A stretch of 22,968 nt of DNA. It comes from Conidiobolus incongruus B7586. Lineage: Eukaryota > Entomophthoromycota > Entomophthoromycetes > Entomophthorales > Conidiobolaceae. Below are positions 1 to 8,127 of the stretch, piece by piece. The DNA lies in assembly GCA_000697335.1 (NCBI GenBank), contig JNEM01012332.1, positions 1-22,968 on the forward strand. The letters run 5' to 3'. A program made the position numbers and the translations under genes. Below the pieces are notes generated by a model. That model did not search any database and was not told the DNA's origin. It saw only the letters and a program-made list of their open reading frames with translations. How positions within the stretch are numbered: the first letter of the stretch is position 1; the number at the start of each line of letters is the position of its first letter.

Positions 1-1010
1 AAGTTTTCCTTTATCTTATATTAATATTTTACTATTATACTTATATATATATTTTACAAATATTATATAAAATAATCAGTCTTTTTAAATTATATTAAAA
101 ACACTAATTAAAAAAATTTTTATTTAAAAAAATAATATAAAACTTACTATTAATTGATTTTCTTTCAAGAACTAAATAAGAATAGCATATACTATTATTA
201 CCTATTATAATAATTAATATTTGTTTATTAACAAAATGTTTATTTAAAAGGATTTGTAAAGGGGGTTAATTTAACTTAATTTAGTATTATAATTTGTGTT
301 TTAGTAAAGGATTATATATAAAGAGTTTAGATTCATCAATTATAATTATTTATTATAAAAGTTTAAGCTTCTAATAATATTCTAATAAGTTTTATTTAAT
401 AATAACTACTTTAGCTTTTTTTAAGCTTTAATTAAATTATAAGATACCTATTTTATATTTTTATTTATTAGTTTTAGTTTAAACTTTAATATATATAAAA
501 TACATATAAAACTAATATTAAAGTGCTTAGATAATTCTTAAACTAAAATAAAAGTATGTTTTTCAATATAATTTTTTATTTTATTAATAATTAAAAGAGT
601 AGCAGCCAAAATTAATTATTTTGATTTTAATAGGTTTTAGGTAATTTCTTTCTTAAATTTAAAGTAATTGATCTAGTAATAAATTATTAATTTAAATAAT
701 ACTTTATTATTAAAAGTTGCTTATAAATTTTAAATGATTTTAAAGAATTTATGGTTAAGTTTTACTAATATTAAAATAAAAGACTTTTAATGGTTATTAT
801 TTAGTTTAAGCATAATTAAATTAAACAATTAATTTAAAAAATAAATTTTTTAATCAAAAAAAATTATTATATATATATAATTCAAAATTATTTAATTTCT
901 TATTTGCTTTATATATTTTTTTTATTTGAAATTAATAATCTATTTGAAAATTCAGAAATTAAGAAATTTCCCATTTCTTTAATTCTATGTTAATAAGTAA
1001 TAAAAAATTT
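1..1010 (-). mobile_element. Decayed Tc1/mariner transposon copy A (fragment)
   Basis: This stretch aligns by eye with the copy near the right edge (about 21,100-22,090) in the same orientation. Shared landmarks include the block around 150-240 against 21,225-21,320, the block around 415-480 against 21,495-21,565, and the near-identical end around 950-985 against 22,050-22,085. The transposase would read on the minus strand. Position 1 falls inside the element, so its 3' part lies outside the window. No frame is open. The sequence is drifted to extreme AT, consistent with an old copy or with C-to-T mutation of repeats. The family call rests on the better-preserved copy B. Confidence 0.6.
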
Positions 1011-1099
1011 ATTTAATCAAAATTAAACAAAATGGTGAATTATTAGTTTATAAGAAAAATTATTAGAGAAATATATAAGTTTATATTTTATATACTTAT

Positions 1100-3250
1100 T
1101 TTAATAATTTAAATTTTGACATTTATAATTATAATCATATTTACAATATTTTGATAAATATATCTTATCAAAATAATTAATCAGCAAATGAACTTGTTTA
1201 TTATCTTAGTTATATAAGTTAAATAATTCCCAATACAAAGTCATGAAAACTATTAATAATAAATTCAGAAAACTATTTTTATCCTTATTATTTATTGATC
1301 AGTTTATCCCTTTATGTAAATGATTATAAAGATGCAATATATGTAGAGTTAAAATGTTACAATGCTTTTTATTATATATTTTGTCACTATATTTACTTTA
1401 AGCTATAGCTGACAATACTTAATTAATTTTAAAAATTTCATATATCAAAAGAATAAGTATTTTTCAACTTGCCCATCTAATATTATACTTACCCCGATGT
1501 CTTAGTTACAAATATTGAACATTGGTCTGCAATCATAGTTAGATAATTTTATATTTATTAATCTCTAATTAATACATCAATGTCCTTTCCTATTATTATG
1601 AATCATTTATATTTAATTATAATTTATTATATTATTAAAAGTGATCCAACTTAACAGGTCATTTGCCATAAATTATTCATAAAGTGGATATGTTTAAAAA
1701 TTTGATTGACAAAATTTTATATAAGAGATGATAAATTGTATTTTTTCCTCCAAGTTTTTAGATTAACGTCTTTGGTATAATATCCTTAATAATCTATAAT
1801 ATTTTAAAAAACTTAATTACCCAATGAAATATGTGATATCGAAATTAATCAAGCATTTATTATTTTGTAATTAAAATCAAATAAATGGAAAATTTGTTAT
1901 ATTGTTTTAGATAAAATTATAAGAGTTAACTTTGAACCTATAAATCATTTCAAATTCAACATTAGTTTTACTTAAAAAATATTTGCTATAAATTTGAATT
2001 GTTTAAAATATCATGTATGATTAGAATATATGACTTAAAATCGTTAAGCCATTTTACCAAAGTCGTAATTCTATGCAAATTAATGATTTTACATTTAAAC
2101 CTATTTTTGTAAGATTGCAAATTATTAGATCATAATATAATTTAAATTAATTTATGAATAAAAATTTCATAATTTATTAAATTTATGTAATATAATAAAG
2201 CTTAAACATCAATTTTTTACTTTAAGAGAGGTAAGAGTGTATCAGGAATAATGCGCACTAAATAATAATGAATAGAAAGTTAATTTATTTTAACAGCTGT
2301 ATTCTCAATACTGGCACTTTTGGTGCTATGATCTTCTAAAGAATTGGATGATATTTTATTAGCGAATTGTAAACTAATTAATTTACATCTAGCTGCATTT
2401 TATAACTCTTTGATACAATCCATTAAAGTGTAAGTCATACTCATTAAGGGGGAAATTTTAATAGACATTACATCCATTAACATTCGTAAACTAATCCAAC
2501 TTAAAAGTAAACTATGTCAAACTATTTTAGCATTGAGAAATCCTAAAATAATATTACACTAGATAAATTTGTTTCTACTCAAAGCTTTAAAAATTAATAA
2601 ATCATACTAATGGCTTACCTATGTTAACTATTCAATTTAGACAATTCCAACTCAAACAAAAATATTTTTACCAAATCTTTTATAATTGTTTTAAAATTTA
2701 AAATGAATATTTATAATAATATCGTCAATAAAATAATGCCTTACTTTATATTATTCAAATCGAGTTTCACTGTATACAAAAAGCATATTAATCCTTTGGG
2801 AACTATCTTGATGAACGACCCTAAGAAGATTAATCAACCAGTGAAAACATACATCAAATAGTGATTGATTAAGTTTTAGCCTAATTAGAGCATGGCTCCA
2901 ATATAATTACGAATCTCTATTATATATGAGTTTTATTGTATAATGATATTTTGATTGATGAATAGCTAATCAATTATAAATTCAGATAATTTTAAATGGA
3001 TAATTAAATATAATTTTGAACATTTGGCAGGTTTGAATCATTAAGTTCAATAAGTTATATAATATGTTATTTTGAATCAAAGAGTTTAAACTAATTGAGG
3101 AAGTTAATATCTATTTCGGATTCTAGCAGTACTTTAATAATTCAAATTGATATAAAATATTAAAATATGGTCGAGTACAAAATGCATTTTTGGACACATT
3201 ATCAATGCTTTAAATCCAAAATCAAAATTGAAACAATTATTCTATAACAA
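1100..3250 (-). mobile_element. Dead Ty3/gypsy-type retroelement, pol region
   Basis: On the minus strand, in the order expected for a gypsy pol, there are traces of reverse transcriptase (a F-I-D-D-I box near 2,720-2,740 preceded by a typical RT block), the RT/RNase H connection (F-L-G-F-type block near 2,525-2,550 and an S-P-L block near 2,430-2,460), and the integrase core (an S/A-D-Q-x-S-x-F-type block near 1,493-1,532, then a D-G-Q-V-E-type block near 1,461-1,485). It is heavily broken, with many breaks, and looks old. No LTRs were recognised, so the outer limits are approximate. Base composition is less AT-rich than the mariner relic to its left. Confidence 0.6.
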
Positions 3251-3296
3251 TTGTCTAAGTCAATTAGGATTAGTAAAAAAATTTATATACTTAAAA

Positions 3297-3884
3297 TCAT
3301 TTAGTCAAGTAGGTTGGATCCAATTTCAACTTATCTAAAGTCTTCTGGTACCAATTCTGCAATGTTTGCAATGGGATGTAGGATCCATTGCCGGGGCCGT
3401 TGGGTTCAATCGCGAAAGAGGTGACGAAATTAACCAAATTGTTGAGAATCTTTTCTGCTATGGGTACGGTTTTACCCTGGGCGTTCGCTTGGTATTCGTA
3501 CTGACCAATTTCTTGTAAAGGTCTTACGGAAATACCAATTTTTACTACTGTACCATTCGGGGGTTGCTGGCTCGATGTGTTTTGAGATAACTTGTAAATG
3601 GCACTGGGTTTATCGTTGGTTAAGAAACCTAACTGTTGCCAATCGCGATCTGGCCATTGGAAATGGACTGTTGCGCCAAATCCAGGGTTGAAGGGCACGG
3701 TGCCTAACATAAATATAACGACGTGATTGACTGTTTCGGGGTTGTCAATTTCGAAAACATACTCTGTTGGGGATACTGTTTGAAGGTTGGTTTGGACCTA
3801 TTGAAAATAGGATATTCAATTAAAGTCACTCATATAACTTGTGATGGGACTTACTAATCTACCAGCAACAATACATCCAAACAT
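3297..3884 (-). CDS. Hikeshi/OPI10-family protein (HSP70 nuclear import carrier)
   Basis: Two exons: 3855-3884 encodes MFGCIVAGRL and 3297-3797 the rest, with a 57-nt GT-AG intron at 3798-3854 (phase 0). The spliced product is 176 aa. The start MFGCxVAGRLVQT and the block NHVVIFMLGTVPF (residues 34-46) are hallmarks of Hikeshi, as is the W-x-x-L-G-F-x-T-N-x-K-P-S-A-I segment (about 63-77). The C-terminal part is helical, with WYQKTLDKL near the end. The family carries ATP-bound HSP70 into the nucleus on heat stress in animals; the yeast member is OPI10. It is somewhat shorter than the human protein (197 aa). Without the intron the first conserved residues would be lost, so I chose the spliced model. 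The gene ends about 50 bp from the gypsy relic downstream. Confidence 0.93.
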
Positions 3885-4650
3885 CTTTTAATATACTATT
3901 AATTTTTAATACAATTATTGATAATTACAATTGATTAATTTTGTTATGTAAACTTTTTTTAAATGAATTGCATTTAATAATCATATAAATAAATTCATAA
4001 CCTCGTTTATCTCCGATCGAAATTTATGGGATATGATGTGTAATGATGAAATCATCATTTAGGGTGGGAATAAAAATTTTGGTAAATGTTGAAGATAATA
4101 ATGTTATTGATTATATAGTGAGTCTAATTTTTATAATTTAAAAATTGTAATTAATGTCAATATTTCATTATATAAAATAAATTTATCTTACTTTTCTTTA
4201 AAATTTACCTTTCATTTACCTATTTTATTGAAATAAAATTATATATTCTCAATTTTTGCTAAATTTTCTTAAAAAATTTACAAGTTCAAATTTCAAGTTG
4301 TGGATACTTATTCAATATCTGAAATTATTGCATCAAATTTCTATACAATTCTAGATATTTTTAATTAAATACTATTTAAAAATAAGAAACTATAAATCGA
4401 TTATAGTTAAATTTAATTTTAAAGTATTTAAAATTTTGAGTACAGTTAAGGAGAAATAAAGTACAATAGTTATGGTCACTTGATCAATTTGGTTGAATTT
4501 TCAATTTTATAAAAAGTCATAAGATCTGAAATTAAATGGAATATATTTAGAATGTACTCAAAATGTCTATAACAGTAATCATTGATTAGAAAGTATGATA
4601 GTAGAGATAGAGTGTGTATTATACAAAATTGTTTATAAATTATTTTTGAA
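3885..4650. other. Intergenic: Hikeshi promoter and PIP 3' flank
   Basis: AT-rich spacer of 766 bp between the 3' end of the peptidase gene and the start of the Hikeshi gene, both on the minus strand. Apart from the inverted repeat at 4,042-4,059 I see no gene or repeat. The antisense reading of the peptidase's 3' end running into this spacer is not coding. Confidence 0.7.
4042..4059. promoter_or_regulatory. Perfect 8+2+8 inverted repeat upstream of Hikeshi gene
   Basis: AATGATGA-AA-TCATCATT, a perfect dyad 158-175 nt upstream of the Hikeshi start codon at 3,884. Its core GATGAAATCATC differs by one base from the core of the dyad at 5,746-5,761 in front of the peptidase gene. A dimeric transcription factor (bZIP or homeodomain-like) is a possible reader; that is inference. 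Dyads of this size are not rare in AT-rich DNA, so the shared core is the stronger argument. Confidence 0.35.
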
Positions 4651-5673
4651 TTATTGTCTGAATTGATCTCTGTAACGGTTGGTGGCATCGACCAATTTTT
4701 CGGCAATACCGTCTTCTTGGGCGGAGTGACCACAGTCTTCGAGGATGTAGAGGTCAGCGTAGGGAATCTTTTTCTTGAGATCCCAAGCGTTCTTGACGGG
4801 GCAAACAACGTCGTAACGACCATGGACGATGGTAGTGGGGATTTTGTGTTCGGCAATGATGGTGGCGTTTTCAATGATCTGGTTGTCAGTCTTAAAGAAG
4901 CCCTTGTTGTAGAAGTAGTGGCACTCGATACGAGCGAAAGCTAAGGCCCATTTGTCACTGGCGGCCTTGGCAACGGATTGTTGGTCAACTCTGAGACGGC
5001 AAGTGGCACACTCCCAAGTACTCCAGGCCTTGGCAGCTTCCAAACGCTCTTGTTCGTTATCACCAGTCAAACGCTTGTAGTAAGCGGTGACGAAATCGTT
5101 TCTTTCGTTTTCGGGGATAGGAGCTTCATAGCCCTCCCACATATCGGGGTAGATAAAGCTGGCACCTTCTTGATAGAACCATTTGATTTCTTCTTGTCTC
5201 AAGGTGAAAATACCGCGGAGGACGAGAGCTAAAGTGCGAGTAGGGTGGGTTTCAGCGTAGGCTAAAGATAAGGTGGATCCCCAACTACCACCAAAGACAA
5301 CCCACTTATCAATGCCCAAATGCTCACGGAGCTTTTCAATGTCTTCAACTAAATCCCAAGTAGTGTTTTGTTCTAAACTGGCAGAGGGAGTACTTTGACC
5401 AGCACCACGTTGATCGAAAAGGACAATACGATAAGCGGCAGGGTCAAAGTAGCGACGGTCGCGAGGACCGATACCCCCACCGGGACCACCGTGCAAGTAG
5501 ACGACGGGAAGACCGTTCTTATTACCACATTCTTCGAAGTAAAGTTCGTGAATGTCAGAAACCTTTAATCTGCCAGTGTTATAAGGTTCAATTTCGGGAT
5601 ATAAGTGAGACATATTTAGTTTTAGAGTATTTTTAAAATTATTGACTATTGTTTTTAATTTTAAAAGCGCCAT
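4651..5673 (-). CDS. Proline iminopeptidase (prolyl aminopeptidase, S33)
   Basis: Intronless gene for a 340-aa alpha/beta hydrolase that removes N-terminal proline from peptides. Visible are the oxyanion loop HGGPGGG (61-67), the nucleophile elbow GGSWGST with Ser130, Asp288 in HGRYD and His316 in EDCGHS, giving the full catalytic triad. WSTWE (217-221) and ARIECHYF (247-254) match the cap region that binds the substrate amino terminus. Two starts are plausible. ATG at 5,673 has a good context (A at -3, G at +4) and adds the basic, acid-free stretch MALLKLKTIVNNFKNTLKLN. ATG at 5,613 starts at MSHLYPEIEPYNTG, where most family members begin, giving 320 aa. The longer form may be a mitochondrial form. 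It is divergent from the OTC gene across 440 bp. Confidence 0.95.
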   Translation of the reverse strand: MALLKLKTIVNNFKNTLKLNMSHLYPEIEPYNTGRLKVSDIHELYFEECGNKNGLPVVYLHGGPGGGIGPRDRRYFDPAAYRIVLFDQRGAGQSTPSASLEQNTTWDLVEDIEKLREHLGIDKWVVFGGSWGSTLSLAYAETHPTRTLALVLRGIFTLRQEEIKWFYQEGASFIYPDMWEGYEAPIPENERNDFVTAYYKRLTGDNEQERLEAAKAWSTWECATCRLRVDQQSVAKAASDKWALAFARIECHYFYNKGFFKTDNQIIENATIIAEHKIPTTIVHGRYDVVCPVKNAWDLKKKIPYADLYILEDCGHSAQEDGIAEKLVDATNRYRDQFRQ

Positions 5674-5745
5674 TTTTCCATTGATATCATAAAATTATTT
5701 CTAAATAGATAGTTTTTCCAATTCTAAGAATATGGGTTATTGAGT

Positions 5746-5761
5746 AGGATGACATCATCCT
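5746..5761. promoter_or_regulatory. CRE-like dyad upstream of proline iminopeptidase
   Basis: AGGATGA-CA-TCATCCT is a perfect 7-bp dyad around TGACATCA, one base off the CRE/ATF octamer TGACGTCA. It lies 73 nt upstream of the first start codon (5,673) of the minus-strand peptidase gene, inside the divergent promoter shared with OTC. Its core resembles the dyad at 4,042-4,059. The binding factor is inferred, not shown. Confidence 0.4.
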
Positions 5762-5979
5762 AAATATGAGAAGAGAGTCAGTTTATTTTGTCTTAACCAA
5801 AGATCTCATCTTGATATATCTAGTATACTTATTACTCAATATATTTTGATAATTTCAAAATAGATACATAATATTATTTTATTTTGAAAATTTACATTTT
5901 TATACTTTATATCCATTTCCTTTTATATCTATGACAAATTTAAAACATTTAATAAATGTAAAGCTATTCAGGGTCATAT

Positions 5980-5986
5980 TGAGTCA
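5980..5986 (+). promoter_or_regulatory. Gcn4/CPC1-type site (TGAGTCA) upstream of OTC
   Basis: An exact TGAGTCA heptamer lies 128 nt upstream of the OTC start codon. It is the recognition sequence of the fungal general amino-acid control activator (Gcn4 in yeast, CPC1/CpcA in filamentous fungi). Arginine genes including OTC are classic targets. With G and C scarce here, a chance hit in this 440-bp interval is unlikely. Confidence 0.5.
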
Positions 5987-6057
5987 TAATCAATCAAAGT
6001 ATTTAAGAATGATCACTCCCTCATCAATTTTAGTATTGTTCCATCAATTCAAAATAG

Positions 6058-6065
6058 TATAAATA
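6058..6065 (+). promoter_or_regulatory. Possible TATA box of OTC gene
   Basis: TATAAATA begins 56 nt before the OTC ATG. In such AT-rich DNA this is weak evidence alone. Two copies of CATCAATT (6,022-6,029 and 6,042-6,049) lie just upstream. Confidence 0.25.
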
Positions 6066-6113
6066 TCAATATTAATCTCTTCACATTCAAAATATTATCA
6101 AATATACATCAAA

Positions 6114-7432
6114 ATGAATACATTAAAAGGAGTAAAATATTTAAAAATTAATAATTATTCGAAATTTTTTGTAAATATTAATTTTCAAAGAAATTTTCAT
6201 AATACGATTCGTCCTTTGCAACAGGTAGTGGTGCCTCACTTGGATACTTTGGCTTATTTGACACCTGAACAAATTAATAAATTGATCGTTAAAGCCCTTG
6301 AAATGAAGCACCAGGTTAAAGTTCAAAATAAGGAATTTACCAATTTACTTAAGGGTCAGACCGTTGCTATGTTATTTACGAAACGATCCACTCGAACTAG
6401 GGTCGCTACGGAAACTGCAGTCACGCTTTTAGGTAATATCATATTCTATGTTTAAATTTAAAACGTTATCAACCATCTACTTAGGAGCTAAACCTATGTA
6501 CTTGGCTTCAAGTGATATTCAATTAGGTGTAAATGAAAGTTTATTAGATACTACAAAAGTACTCTCGAGTATGGTATCATGTATTGTAGCTAGAGTCAAT
6601 GAACATGAAACCATTCAAGTAAGTGCTCTAAATATTTATAAACTATTAAAAATATTAAAATCTGACAAATTTTAGCAATTAATGGAACACAGTCAAGTAC
6701 CCATCATTAATGCACTTAGCGATCTATACCATCCCACACAAATTCTCGCCGACATAATGACTTTGCACGAGTATTACTCCTCAAAGAATTTCCCTAATAA
6801 ACTGCCTCAAGAAACAAACCCTCTTGAAACTCTCAAGGGATTGAAAGTAAGTTGGATTGGCGACTGTAACAACGTATGGTGCAGTTTGCTTCTAAATCTA
6901 CCCAAATTCGGAATCGAGTTCACTACTGCAAATCCCAAAGGATACGAACCAATCTCCAAAATGGTAGAATTATCCAACCAATTAACCCCCCACAAAATTA
7001 ATTGGACAACGTTTAACAACCCTGAAAAAGCTATTAAAAATGCAGATGTTTTAATTACTGACACTTGGTAATTACTTTACATCAACAATTCTTCATCATA
7101 ATCTGACATTTAAGTTTAGGATCAGTATGGGACAGGAAGAGGAGAAAAAGCAACGACTTCAAGATTTCCAAGGGTTTCAAGTGACTGAACAGATGGCAGT
7201 CAAAGGAGGAGCTAAACCTGATTGGATTTTTATGCATTGTCTCCCACGAAAACCTGAGGAAGTGTCCGACGAGGTAATTTATTTAACACTTTATAACTAT
7301 TCTATAATATTTATTATGTAACTTATTTAGGTATTTTATTCACCAAGATCTCTTGTATTTCAAGAAGCTGAAAATCGTAAATGGACTATATTAGCAACTT
7401 TACACTCTCTATTGGTGGATAAATCACTTTAA
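6114..7432 (+). CDS. Ornithine carbamoyltransferase, mitochondrial precursor
   Basis: Five exons: 6114-6432, 6485-6618, 6676-7067, 7120-7273, 7331-7432. Introns are 52, 57, 52 and 57 nt, all GT-AG, in phases 1, 0, 2, 0. The spliced product is 366 aa and collinear with known OTCs. It makes citrulline from ornithine and carbamoyl phosphate in arginine synthesis. Visible are the carbamoyl-phosphate motif STRTR (92-96), HPTQ (170-173), the ornithine loop W-I-S-M-G (282-286) and HCLPRK (321-326) with the catalytic Cys322. The N-terminal ~32 residues are basic and Asn-rich with no acidic residue, ending in R-N-F-H-N-T, a typical matrix-cleavage context, so import into mitochondria is likely, as in most fungi. 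Introns 2 and 3 share the branch-site-like string AATCTGACA. A Gcn4-type site lies upstream. Confidence 0.95.
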
Positions 7433-8127
7433 TTCACATTGATTAATATCTATAATAGTTCATAAATTAGCTATTCTATTAGTTTGAATCGAATTACTCA
7501 ATAAAATATTTTAATTTGGTTAAATGATTAATTTCAATTTAAAGAATATTTTTGCAGTATTTATTATATTATTTAGCTCCATCTATTTCAAATAAACTCA
7601 TAATTTAAATTGACAAAATGCTAATTAAATTCAATTAATACAAGGATTTATAGTTGATTTTTTCAACAATTGTACTTGCTATTTTCAAAAAAAAATATTT
7701 GATTTATTAAATATAAAATTTATAAATAATATTTTTTGAGTTTTCAGATTGAATTTTTATAATTTTTTTCATATTGTTTTTATTATTGTATTCAAAACAA
7801 TTATTTTTCTTGAATCAATATTTATTTATTAGTTTTAGTATTTTATATTTTTCAAAAAACAATTTTTTATTGATATGAAAATTTAATTTTCATCAAAATC
7901 GGAATAAAAATTAGAGATAAAATCCCATAAAGTTATTTCGAAGTTGTGATTATATAAATTATGGTGGACAAAATTGATCAAATTTTCAACAATAGTAATT
8001 ATTTAAATTTAATAGAAAATATAGAAACAAAAAAATTATAAATTTAATTAATTGAAAAGATATAATTAAATTTAGCAATATTTATTTATTCAATCTTTAT
8101 TAAAAAACCTAATTCCAGTTTTATAAA
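7433..8127. other. Intergenic between OTC and the mitochondrial exoribonuclease
   Basis: Extremely AT-rich spacer of 695 bp between two plus-strand genes. It should hold the OTC 3' UTR and the promoter of the next gene. I see no ORF, RNA gene or convincing repeat in it. Confidence 0.7.

Noticed and set aside
4476-4944. Open frames on both strands over and beyond the 3' end of the peptidase gene
   Set aside because: They are antisense or off-frame readings of the peptidase coding region or run into AT-rich spacer; no protein-like conservation.
6448-6675. Separate short ORFs starting at internal ATGs of the OTC locus
   Set aside because: They are intron read-throughs; splicing at GT-AG sites gives a single OTC collinear with the family.
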